From NCBI GenBank assembly GCA_964477295.1, contig CAYZEZ010000108.1:1-14750 (forward strand): DNA of 14,750 nucleotides. The letters run 5' to 3'. The DNA comes from CAYZEZ01 sp964477295. GTDB taxonomy: Bacteria; Bacteroidota; Bacteroidia; Bacteroidales; SM23-62. The translations under genes were made by a program, and so were the position numbers. Positions 1 to 6,174 of the stretch are shown piece by piece. Every line of letters begins with the position of its first letter. The first letter of the stretch is position 1. The notes beneath the pieces are model-generated. The model saw only the letters and a list, made by a program, of their open reading frames with translations. It made no database searches and had not been told where the DNA came from.

Positions 1-778
1 CGATCTTCCCGGCCACGGAATGGATCTTAGTCGTCTCCAGCGCTTCTTCGAGCGAAAGGGGAGGTAAAATACTGGCTAACCTCTTGGCTAACATAGTTTT
101 ACCTGCCCCAGGACAACCAGCCATAATTATGTTATGGCCTCCGCTGGCCGCTATCTCCAGGGCCCTTTTCACCTTTACCTGCCCCTTGACCTCAGAGAAA
201 TCAAACTCGTAATTATTCACATTTTTAAAGAATTCCTCCTCTACTTCCACCCGAACCGGATCGAATGTTTTTCGCCCCGAAAGAAAATCAACCACATCCA
301 CGATATTACTCATCCCGTACACCTCTATATCCTTTATTACACCCGCCTCACGGGCATTAACAGCAGGAACAATCATCCCCCTGAATCCTGCATCCCGTGC
401 ATTGATAGCCATAGGAAGCACTCCCCTTACTTTTTGCAGTGTCCCGTCGAGCGATAATTCGCCCATCAGGATATATTCCGCTAATCTCTTTACAGGCATC
501 AGCTCCGATGCTGCCAGCATACCTATCGCGAGGGGGAGATCATATGCAGATCCTTCCTTGCGGATATCTGCCGGGGCCAGGTTGATGATCACACGCTTCT
601 TTTTCACCTCAAATCCTGAATTCCTCAAAGCAGCATCAATCCTTCGCTGGCTCTCCTTAACAGCACTGTCGGGCAATCCCACGATAAAAAAGTTTATACC
701 ACGGGAAATATTTACTTCAATGGTTATTGTAGTTGCATGGATCCCATGAACTGCGGAGGCATATGTCTTGACCAGCAT
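1..778 (-). CDS. comM: ComM/YifB-family AAA+ ATPase, partial (N-terminal 259 residues; C-terminus beyond left edge)
   Basis: Translating the minus strand from the ATG at 778 gives an open frame with no stop down to base 1. The first ~170 residues match the ChlI-like N-terminal domain of ComM/YifB: early SAVHGIHATTITIEV, then FFIVGLPDSAVKESQRRI and INLAPADIRKEGSAYDLPLA. An FSEVKGQ..VKRALEIAASGGHN segment follows and leads into a Walker A motif, GCPGAGKT, at residues 221-228. Walker B and the C-terminal domain lie outside the window. Known ComM proteins are hexameric helicases that extend heteroduplex during natural transformation, but in Bacteroidota the role is mostly inferred. The second Walker A position is Cys where relatives usually have Pro; the Lys and Thr that bind nucleotide are kept. 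It is divergent from the channel gene. An AAAAAGG stretch about 10 bases before the ATG could be a ribosome site. The family is firm, the cellular role less so. Confidence 0.93.
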   Translation of the reverse strand, partial: MLVKTYASAVHGIHATTITIEVNISRGINFFIVGLPDSAVKESQRRIDAALRNSGFEVKKKRVIINLAPADIRKEGSAYDLPLAIGMLAASELMPVKRLAEYILMGELSLDGTLQKVRGVLPMAINARDAGFRGMIVPAVNAREAGVIKDIEVYGMSNIVDVVDFLSGRKTFDPVRVEVEEEFFKNVNNYEFDFSEVKGQVKVKRALEIAASGGHNIIMAGCPGAGKTMLAKRLASILPPLSLEEALETTKIHSVAGKI

Positions 779-835
779 TATGGATTTACCTTTTTAGTTA
801 TTCGTAAAAGCATGTTCCAGCCTTTGATCTGGGAA

Positions 836-856
836 GTGATGTGTGACGCGTGACGT
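836..856. repeat. Three degenerate 7 bp tandem units in the comM/channel gap
   Basis: The units are GTGATGT, GTGACGC and GTGACGT, back to back, differing at one or two positions each. The remainder of the gap (779-1006) has a C-rich stretch around 890-930 and an AT-rich stretch before the channel gene. I see no convincing promoter or hairpin there. Other gaps in the window carry heptads of different sequence. Confidence 0.6.
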
Positions 857-1006
857 AAGGGAAAAGGATAGGAAACAATATATCATGGCCCATTACCCCC
901 ACCCAAACCCACACATCCTGTCACCCGTCGCTTAATGACAGATTTTCAAGATTATCGTACCTGTTTTTTCAATTTGTATTAATTTTAAATTGTTAACTTG
1001 TTCCTG

Positions 1007-1810
1007 ATGAAGAAAAACTACCGCGACAAACTGTACCAGATTATATTCGAAGCAGATACAGTTCCCGGAAAAGCCTTCGATGTAGCCCTCATTGTGTTTA
1101 TCCTGCTGAGTGTTATTGCCGTTGTCCTTGAAAGTATCTCATCAATAAATGTCCGGTTCGGCCCGATGCTTAAAGCAGCAGAATGGATCATTACCATTAT
1201 CTTCTCCATGGAATACATCGTGCGGATATGGGCCTCACCGAAACCATGGCGCTACATTTTCAGCTTCTATGGCATCATTGATTTCCTGGCCATCATTCCC
1301 ACATACCTCGACCTGATATTTACAGGGGCCATGGGGTTTGCCGTAATCAGGGGATTGCGACTGCTCCGTATATTCAGGATCCTCAAGATCACCAGGTATT
1401 CAAGGGAAGGCCAGATCATTATTGAGGCCCTCCAGGCGAGCCGTATCAAAATCCTTGTCTTCCTTTTTGCCGTGGCCACCATTGTTTTGATCATCGGTAC
1501 GGTAATGTACCTCGTGGAAGGTGAAGCAAGCGGTTTCACCAGCATTCCTGCAGGTATCTACTGGGCGGTGGTCACCCTGACCACTGTCGGGTTTGGTGAC
1601 ATCACTCCTGTTACCGGCCTTGGAAAATTCATTGCCGGATTTGTTATGATCCTGGGTTACGGCATCATCGCTGTACCAACCAGTATTGTCACCTATGAAG
1701 TAGCTACTACCACTATGCGCAACAAGTACGGTAAAAGCTGCAAGGAGTGCGGAACCAAACAAAATGAACAGGATGCTAAATTTTGTAAAGAATGCGGGGC
1801 TAAATTGTAA
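1007..1810 (+). CDS. Voltage-gated potassium channel with C-terminal zinc ribbon
   Basis: This encodes a 267-residue six-transmembrane ion channel of the inner membrane. S1 is near 25-43, S2 near 58-74 and S3 near 88-106. The S4 voltage sensor carries arginines at 115, 118, 121, 124 and 130 spaced by three. S5 is near 148-170, then a pore helix and the selectivity filter TTVGFGD at 192-198, and S6 near 206-230. The filter reads GFG rather than the commoner GYG, a variant known in some potassium channels. Residues 245-263 form a tail CKECG..(11)..CKECG, giving four cysteines (245, 248, 260, 263) typical of a small zinc ribbon in the cytosol. I chose the ATG at 1007; a TTG three codons upstream in frame is less likely. 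The gene stands alone, divergent from comM. Potassium selectivity is inferred from the filter. Confidence 0.93.
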   Translation: MKKNYRDKLYQIIFEADTVPGKAFDVALIVFILLSVIAVVLESISSINVRFGPMLKAAEWIITIIFSMEYIVRIWASPKPWRYIFSFYGIIDFLAIIPTYLDLIFTGAMGFAVIRGLRLLRIFRILKITRYSREGQIIIEALQASRIKILVFLFAVATIVLIIGTVMYLVEGEASGFTSIPAGIYWAVVTLTTVGFGDITPVTGLGKFIAGFVMILGYGIIAVPTSIVTYEVATTTMRNKYGKSCKECGTKQNEQDAKFCKECGAKL

Positions 1811-1869
1811 AATGATCACTGAGGATGCAGGTAGAGGGAAACAGGTGTGTTAATAGTTACATTTATTAT

Positions 1870-1889
1870 CCGTCGGTTAAAACCGACGG
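1870..1889. repeat. Palindromic repeat, CCGNCGG family, copy 1
   Basis: CCGTCGGTTAAAACCGACGG has perfect 9 bp arms around an AA centre. With its flanks (1868-1893) it matches a second site rebuilt from 5939-5953 plus 6071-6081 at 22 of 26 positions, and three of the four differences are single changes inside the arms. No T-tract follows, so it is a poor intrinsic terminator for the channel gene. It lies where a -33 element would be expected for the promoter at 1908. Confidence 0.8.
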
Positions 1890-1907
1890 CAATTCATGTT
1901 ATTTTAA

Positions 1908-1915
1908 TAGCTTTG
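1908..1915 (+). promoter_or_regulatory. Probable Bacteroidota -7 promoter element for the 1935-2222/mutL unit
   Basis: TAGCTTTG matches the TAnnTTTG consensus of the primary sigma factor of this phylum and ends 19 bases before the ATG at 1935. That would give a short leader of roughly a dozen bases. No clear TTG-type -33 element is present: that position falls in or next to the palindrome at 1870-1889. The assignment rests on the -7 match and its position only. Confidence 0.5.
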
Positions 1916-1934
1916 TAATCAAATAATAAACAAC

Positions 1935-2222
1935 ATGGGATTACCAAGGTTTTTCAGGATCCCTCAGCATAAGCGCTTTGATTACCAGCCGCTTTATTAT
2001 GACGAGGCGAAGGAAAAGCGCGAAGAGAGGATCAGGAGCATCGAAAGAGAAATGGGGATTGAACACAAAGAGGATGACAGAAAATACAGTCCTTCCATTG
2101 TAAGAGGTTCATTTTCTTCAACGTATACCAAAAGAAAAAAGGTTCAGCGGTGGTCCAACCTCAGGTTGATCATCCTGATCCTGTTATTATTCTTCATCAC
2201 TTACTTTATTTTATTCCGCTAA
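1935..2222 (+). CDS. Small basic protein with a C-terminal membrane anchor, unknown function
   Basis: The protein has 95 residues. The N-terminus is MGLPRFFRIPQHKRF followed by a charged, probably helical stretch (DEAKEKREERIRSIEREMG, about 24-42). Then comes a Ser/Thr/Lys-rich segment and one strongly hydrophobic helix (about 75-93: LRLIILILLLFFITYFILF) ending one residue before the stop. It therefore looks like a tail-anchored or single-pass inner-membrane protein with a cytosolic N-terminus. From memory, similar small proteins starting with an RFFRIP-type motif precede mutL in other Bacteroidota. I do not know a function. The stop codon is two bases before the mutL ATG, so the two are almost certainly co-transcribed and perhaps translationally coupled. 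The promoter element at 1908 would drive both. Confidence 0.85.
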   Translation: MGLPRFFRIPQHKRFDYQPLYYDEAKEKREERIRSIEREMGIEHKEDDRKYSPSIVRGSFSSTYTKRKKVQRWSNLRLIILILLLFFITYFILFR

Positions 2223-2224
2223 GG

Positions 2225-4039
2225 ATGTCCGACATCATACGATTATTGCCTGATTCCGTGGCCAACCAGATTGCCGCCGGTGAAGTGATTCAGCGTCCAG
2301 CCTCAGTGGTGAAAGAACTGGTTGAAAATGCTGTCGACTCCGGCGCCTCCGAAATTTCAGTCAACCTGAAAGACGCAGGCCGTACCCTAATCCAGATCAT
2401 CGATAACGGGTGCGGTATGTCGGTAACCGATGCGCGAATGGCTTTTGAACGGCACTCCACCTCAAAGATAAGCAAGGCACAGGACCTGTTTGCCATACAA
2501 ACAATGGGATTTCGCGGCGAGGCGCTTGCATCCATTGCAGCCATTGCAGAGGTCACGTTAAAGACCAGGCGGCAGGAAGATGAGGTGGGTACCCAGGTCG
2601 ATATCAGCGGATCAGAAGTTAAGAGCCAGGAACCCGTATCCTGCCCTGCAGGATGCAACTTCCAGGTGAAAAACCTGTTCTTCAATGTCCCTGCCCGCAG
2701 GAAATTCCTGAAAGGTAATTCCACCGAACTGAAACATGCCATTAATGAACTGATGCGTATTGCCATCGCACGGCCCCATATCCATTTTTCCCTGATACAT
2801 AACGGCACCGATATCTATAACCTGGCCGAAACCAATGTTAAGCAGCGTATCGTTGCCCTTTTCGGGAAGGCCATCAACCAGAATCTCATCCCGATACAAA
2901 CAGAAACGAGCATTGTCAATATTAAGGGATTCCTTGGCAAACCAGAAGCTGCCAGAAAAACTTTCGGCGAACAGTTCTTCTTTGTGAATGGGCGCTATAT
3001 GCGGCATCCCTATTTTCATAAGGCTATAATAGAATCGTATGAATCGGTTTTGCCACCCGAAACAATACCATCCTATTTCATCTTTTTCGAATCCGGTCCC
3101 GAACGTATTGACATCAATATCCACCCGACCAAAACTGAAATCAAATTTGAGGATGAACGATCGGTTTTTCAGATCCTGCTTGCCTCAACACGGGAAGCGC
3201 TGGGAAAGCATAACATGGTCCCCAGTCTCGATTTCGATAAGGAAGGGATCATCGACATCCCCATTTTCGATAAGACCAAACAGGCCCATAATCCTGAAAT
3301 AGAACTCCAGTCCGGTTTTAATCCTTTCAGGGAAAATTATGAAAGGCCGACCGTGGGAAGCGATTTTCAGAACTACCAGAGGGCCAGGATCCCGGAATGG
3401 GAGGAATTGTATAAGGGAATAAAAGATATTTCGGGACCAGCCTCTCGTGCAAATACAGATACAAACGCTGAACCTGGTACAGGCAGATTTTTACAGGTCA
3501 GGAACAAGTACATCATTACAGCCGTTAAATCGGGACTGATGATAGTGGATCAACGACGGGCCCATGAGAAAATCCTTTTTGAGAAATTCATGGAATCGAT
3601 CAACCAGCAAAAAGGATTATCGCAGAAGGAACTTTACCCAACGACGCTGGAACTGAATGCATCAGACCATACTGTTTTAATGGAGATACTGGATGATCTG
3701 CTGGAGCTTGGATTCGATATTCGCGACCTGGGAAATTACGCCATTGTCATCCATGGATGTCCCTCCGATGCCATAATGTCTGAACCAAAAGAGATGATCG
3801 AGTGCCTGCTGGAAGAATACAAACAATTTCAGTCAGATGTTAAAGTGAAGGCAAAAGAGAAAGTGGCCATATCCCTTGCGCGCGCTTCATGCATCGGCTA
3901 CAATAAATCACTTACCGACCTTGAAATGAGGGAGTTGGTTGACAATTTATTCGCCTGTAGCAATCCGGGACAAACAGCGCTGGGCAAACCGGTATTAACT
4001 ATTTTTACCACGGAGGAATTTGAGAAGAAGTTTAACTAG
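2225..4039 (+). CDS. mutL: DNA mismatch repair protein MutL
   Basis: This 604-residue protein is within the usual MutL range. The N-terminal GHKL ATPase (1-330) shows the catalytic E34 in ELVENAVDSGAS, DNGCGM (60-65), FRGEAL (96-101) and the VNGR stretch near 254. An acidic, poorly conserved linker runs to about 420. The C-terminal dimerization domain begins at RFLQVRNKYIITAV. MutL couples MutS mismatch recognition to strand removal. The C-terminal nicking motif, usually DQHA..HE....E, is DQRRAHEKILFE here (442-453), with His replaced by Arg. The usual CPHGRP metal site is TALGKP (584-589), and C556 lies in the region of the usual ACR-type motif. Nicking activity is therefore doubtful from sequence. 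The ATG at 2225 is preferred: upstream in-frame codons would add 25 residues overlapping the previous gene, while MSDIIRLLPDSVANQIAAGEV is the normal MutL start. A heptad-repeat gap follows. Confidence 0.97.
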   Translation: MSDIIRLLPDSVANQIAAGEVIQRPASVVKELVENAVDSGASEISVNLKDAGRTLIQIIDNGCGMSVTDARMAFERHSTSKISKAQDLFAIQTMGFRGEALASIAAIAEVTLKTRRQEDEVGTQVDISGSEVKSQEPVSCPAGCNFQVKNLFFNVPARRKFLKGNSTELKHAINELMRIAIARPHIHFSLIHNGTDIYNLAETNVKQRIVALFGKAINQNLIPIQTETSIVNIKGFLGKPEAARKTFGEQFFFVNGRYMRHPYFHKAIIESYESVLPPETIPSYFIFFESGPERIDINIHPTKTEIKFEDERSVFQILLASTREALGKHNMVPSLDFDKEGIIDIPIFDKTKQAHNPEIELQSGFNPFRENYERPTVGSDFQNYQRARIPEWEELYKGIKDISGPASRANTDTNAEPGTGRFLQVRNKYIITAVKSGLMIVDQRRAHEKILFEKFMESINQQKGLSQKELYPTTLELNASDHTVLMEILDDLLELGFDIRDLGNYAIVIHGCPSDAIMSEPKEMIECLLEEYKQFQSDVKVKAKEKVAISLARASCIGYNKSLTDLEMRELVDNLFACSNPGQTALGKPVLTIFTTEEFEKKFN

Positions 4040-4040
4040 G

Positions 4041-4158
4041 TGCTGGTTGCCGGGTACCAGCTACTGGGTGGCATGAGTTTTGAGATGTGGGCATGGATTT
4101 TGATAAGAGGGTACGAGGTGCCGGGTAGCATGGGAATTGGGCATTGAGCATGGGCATT
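4041..4158. repeat. Degenerate heptad-repeat tract between mutL and the rhomboid pair
   Basis: Almost the whole gap reads as variable 7 bp units: TGCTGGT, TGCCGGG, TACCAGC, TACTGGG, TGGCATG at the left end, and TGGGCAT, TGAGCAT, GGGCATT at the right end. In between, GGCATGAGTTTTGA and GGCATGGATTTTGA recur about 21 bases apart, three heptads. No open reading frame or clear hairpin terminator is seen in the tract. Confidence 0.65.
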
Positions 4159-4188
4159 AAAAAAGAGCAAAAATAACAGATAACAGAC

Positions 4189-5010
4189 ATGAATGGAAGA
4201 TTCAGAATATTTGCAAATATACCGCCGGTTTTAAAGAACCTGCTCATCATTAATATCCTTATGTTCCTTATCTCTCTTATTGCTGAGAGGGGATTCGGAG
4301 TTGACCTGAACATGGTATTGGGATTACACTATTTCAAATCAGAATATTTCCAGCCATACCAGTTAATCACACACATGTTTATGCATGGCGGCGTCACCCA
4401 TATATTCCTCAATATGTTCATGTTGTGGATGTTTGGAAGGGTGCTGGAACAGGTCTGGGGCGGGAAACGGTTCCTTATCTATTATTTTTTCACCGGTCTT
4501 GGAGCTGCTGCTCTGCATCTGCTGGTAATGCATTTTGAATTATCAGGATTGATCGGGGATGCTACGGCATTCAGCAATACACCCTCCGCAGAGCTATTTT
4601 CTACATTTGTGAAGGAACATGTCCCGAGATCATCCCCCCAATTATATGATTTTATCCAGGGGTGGATCGCCGATCCGAATAATTCATCTTATACCCATGA
4701 AGCCATCGGGTTTGTCGATCAATTTGTAAATGCCAAAATGAATGTCCCAACGGTTGGGGCCTCAGGTGCTGTGTATGGTGTTCTGCTTGCGTTCGGTATG
4801 CTTTTCCCCAATATGCCGCTGGTACTTATCTTCCTTCCCTTTTTCCCCATCAAGGCCAAATATATGGTGATTGGAATGGCAGTACTCGAGTTGACGTATG
4901 GCCTTACAATGTCAGGAAGTAATGTCGCACATTTCGCTCATCTTGGTGGTATGATTTTTGGCTTTATACTCATCCGGTACTGGAAAACCAACAAAAACAA
5001 CCTTTACTGA
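4189..5010 (+). CDS. Rhomboid-family intramembrane serine protease (first of pair)
   Basis: This 273-residue polytopic membrane protein has about six hydrophobic helices. The rhomboid signature is complete: HMFMHGGVTHIFLN (62-75, with H71 and N75 of the HxxxN oxyanion motif), a catalytic serine S192 in GASGAVYG, and a catalytic histidine H251 in AHFAHLGG on the last helix. Between helices 3 and 4 there is a polar insert of about 65 residues (118-184), longer than in minimal GlpG-type enzymes and likely on the outer face. Rhomboids cut transmembrane substrates within the membrane; the substrate is unknown. The next gene is also a rhomboid, starting four bases after this stop codon, so they form one operon, with the heptad tract separating them from mutL. 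Active-site residues are all present, so an active protease is expected. Confidence 0.95.
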   Translation: MNGRFRIFANIPPVLKNLLIINILMFLISLIAERGFGVDLNMVLGLHYFKSEYFQPYQLITHMFMHGGVTHIFLNMFMLWMFGRVLEQVWGGKRFLIYYFFTGLGAAALHLLVMHFELSGLIGDATAFSNTPSAELFSTFVKEHVPRSSPQLYDFIQGWIADPNNSSYTHEAIGFVDQFVNAKMNVPTVGASGAVYGVLLAFGMLFPNMPLVLIFLPFFPIKAKYMVIGMAVLELTYGLTMSGSNVAHFAHLGGMIFGFILIRYWKTNKNNLY

Positions 5011-5014
5011 CAGA

Positions 5015-5899
5015 ATGGCAATTTTTGATGAGATAAAAAAGTCCTTTAAAAAAGGATCAATGCTGACCAGGTTGATTTATATAAACCTGGCTATATTCCT
5101 CCTGGTAAATGCCGTTGAGATCTTTTATTTCCTTTTCAACCAGCATGATTCTTATTCCCGTTTTCTGCTCGCTTTTGCAGTGCCGGCTGACCTGGGCATG
5201 CTGGCCAGGAGGCCATGGACGCTGTTAACCTATATGTTCCTGCATAAAAGCTTTTTCCATATCCTGTTCAACTTATTATGGCTCTACTGGTTTGGCCGGA
5301 TATTCCTGGAGTACCTCGATGAAAAGAAACTGGCTGGAGTTTATATTTTAGGGGGACTATCGGGTGCTCTGATGTATATCCTGGCCTTTAATATCTTCCC
5401 GGTCTTCCATGAACAATTGCCCCTCTCCTATGCACTCGGGGCTTCCGCCTCGGTTATGGCTATTGTGATCGCTATTTCAGTCTATTCGCCCAACTATACC
5501 ATTTATCTTTTATTTTTTGGCAGGGTAAAAATAATCTACGTTGCCCTGATTGGCTTCCTGTCTTCCTCGGTCATTGAATTTTCAATGAACACAGGGGGGA
5601 AACTGGCACATATCGGGGGAGCTTTATTCGGCTATCTTTTTATCGTGCAGTTCAGAAAAGGCAAAGACATGACAAGATTTTTCAGCCGTCTGCTGGATAC
5701 TATTGCCGGATGGTTCAAGTCGAAACCCCGCATCAAGGTCTCGCACCGCAAAACTGCAGACGACATGGAATATAATAAAAGAAAAAAAGACGAGCAGGCC
5801 GAAGTCGACAGGATCCTGGAAAAGATAGCCAAAGCCGGATACGATAGCCTTACCAAAGATGAGAAGGAAACACTTTTTAAGCAGAGCCAGAAGCCTTAA
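5015..5899 (+). CDS. Rhomboid-family intramembrane serine protease with cytosolic tail (second of pair)
   Basis: The protein has 294 residues. The rhomboid core spans about 18-215: LTYMFLHKSFFHILFN (71-86, H82 and N86), catalytic S144 in GASAS, and catalytic H199 in LAHIGG. The loop between helices 3 and 4 is short, unlike the first rhomboid. A positively charged tail (about 215-294) follows the last helix. It ends in a conserved-looking helical module VDRILEKIAKAGYDSLTKDE that resembles the small C-terminal domain (I believe DUF6576) found on Bacteroidota rhomboids. The ATG at 5015 is chosen over an in-frame TTG at 4958 that lies inside the previous gene. Co-transcription with the first rhomboid is expected from the four-base gap. 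Substrates are unknown. Confidence 0.94.
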   Translation: MAIFDEIKKSFKKGSMLTRLIYINLAIFLLVNAVEIFYFLFNQHDSYSRFLLAFAVPADLGMLARRPWTLLTYMFLHKSFFHILFNLLWLYWFGRIFLEYLDEKKLAGVYILGGLSGALMYILAFNIFPVFHEQLPLSYALGASASVMAIVIAISVYSPNYTIYLLFFGRVKIIYVALIGFLSSSVIEFSMNTGGKLAHIGGALFGYLFIVQFRKGKDMTRFFSRLLDTIAGWFKSKPRIKVSHRKTADDMEYNKRKKDEQAEVDRILEKIAKAGYDSLTKDEKETLFKQSQKP

Positions 5900-5903
5900 T
5901 ATG

Positions 5904-5920
5904 CCGGGGTTAAAGCCCGG
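5904..5920. repeat. GC-rich hairpin just after the second rhomboid gene
   Basis: CCGGGGTTAAAGCCCGG starts five bases after the stop codon and has a 5 bp CCGGG/CCCGG stem with a TTAAA-containing loop. It resembles the palindromes at 1870 and 5939 in its centre (TTAAA flanked by GC arms). No T-run follows (the next bases are ATAATTTCAT), so a rho-independent terminator is not supported, although the hairpin could protect the 3' end. Confidence 0.5.
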
Positions 5921-5953
5921 ATAATTTCATCTTTATTGATCCGCCGGCTAAAG

Positions 5954-6064
5954 AGGCTGTGTAAAAACTAAGTTAATAGTCATTCTGTAACTAATTGATA
6001 ATGAGATCCTGAAATAAATTCAGGATGACTATTTTCTGAAAATATTGCTATTTTTACACAGCCT
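5954..6064. mobile_element. 111 bp MITE-like non-autonomous element with 14 bp perfect terminal inverted repeats
   Basis: The ends are AGGCTGTGTAAAAA (5954-5967) and TTTTTACACAGCCT (6051-6064), exact reverse complements. CTAAAG flanks both ends (5948-5953 and 6065-6070), as expected for a 6 bp target duplication. Read alternatively, the ends are 15 bp starting with GAGG and the duplication is the 4 bp TAAA. The element encodes nothing. A parent transposase is not present in the window; the ends look like those of a DDE-type insertion sequence, but I cannot name the family. Confidence 0.8.
5975..6033. repeat. REP-like nested inverted repeat inside the 111 bp element
   Basis: An inner hairpin ATCCTGAA/TTCAGGAT (6006-6013, 6019-6026) has a 5-base loop. 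An outer pair AATAGTCAT/ATGACTATT (5975-5983, 6025-6033) shares two bases with it, so the two are alternative or partly competing pairings. On the minus strand it reads GTCATCCTGAA, then TTCAGGATCTC, a form I recall as a common intergenic palindrome in this phylum (memory, not a search). Confidence 0.6.
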
Positions 6065-6174
6065 CTAAAGCCGATGGCAATGGATACTAATCCCAATCTT
6101 TTTTGAATTGTATTATATATTGTTTATTTTAATACTGGACTGATTATAAACCACTTATATAATAATGAACACAT

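Larger units (their letters stand above)
5939..6081. repeat. Palindromic repeat, CCGNCGG family, copy 2, split by an inserted element
   Basis: The left half ATCCGCCGGCTAAAG is at 5939-5953 and the right half CCGATGGCAAT at 6071-6081. Removing 5954-6064 and one copy of CTAAAG joins them into a palindrome matching the copy at 1868-1893 at 22 of 26 positions. The insertion therefore fell in the loop of the palindrome. Confidence 0.75.

Noticed and set aside
836..930. CRISPR array or other spaced repeat in the comM/channel gap
   Set aside because: The repeats are short, degenerate and unspaced, with no spacer-like units.
1400..1819. A 139-codon minus-strand open frame antisense to the channel gene
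   Set aside because: It mirrors a clear channel gene with conserved motifs and has no domain features of its own.
1870..1889. Palindrome as rho-independent terminator of the channel gene
   Set aside because: No T-tract follows the stem and it begins about 60 bases after the stop codon; a related repeat elsewhere points to a dispersed family.
2150..2224. A 25-residue N-terminal extension of MutL
   Set aside because: It overlaps the previous gene, and the standard MutL N-terminus starts at 2225 two bases after that gene's stop.
4958..5014. A 19-residue extension of the second rhomboid from a TTG codon
   Set aside because: It lies mostly inside the first rhomboid gene; the ATG at 5015 gives a normal start.
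5954..6064. Remnant of a full insertion sequence with a degraded transposase
   Set aside because: Only 111 bp lies between the exact ends and no coding remnant is visible, so a MITE-like description fits better.
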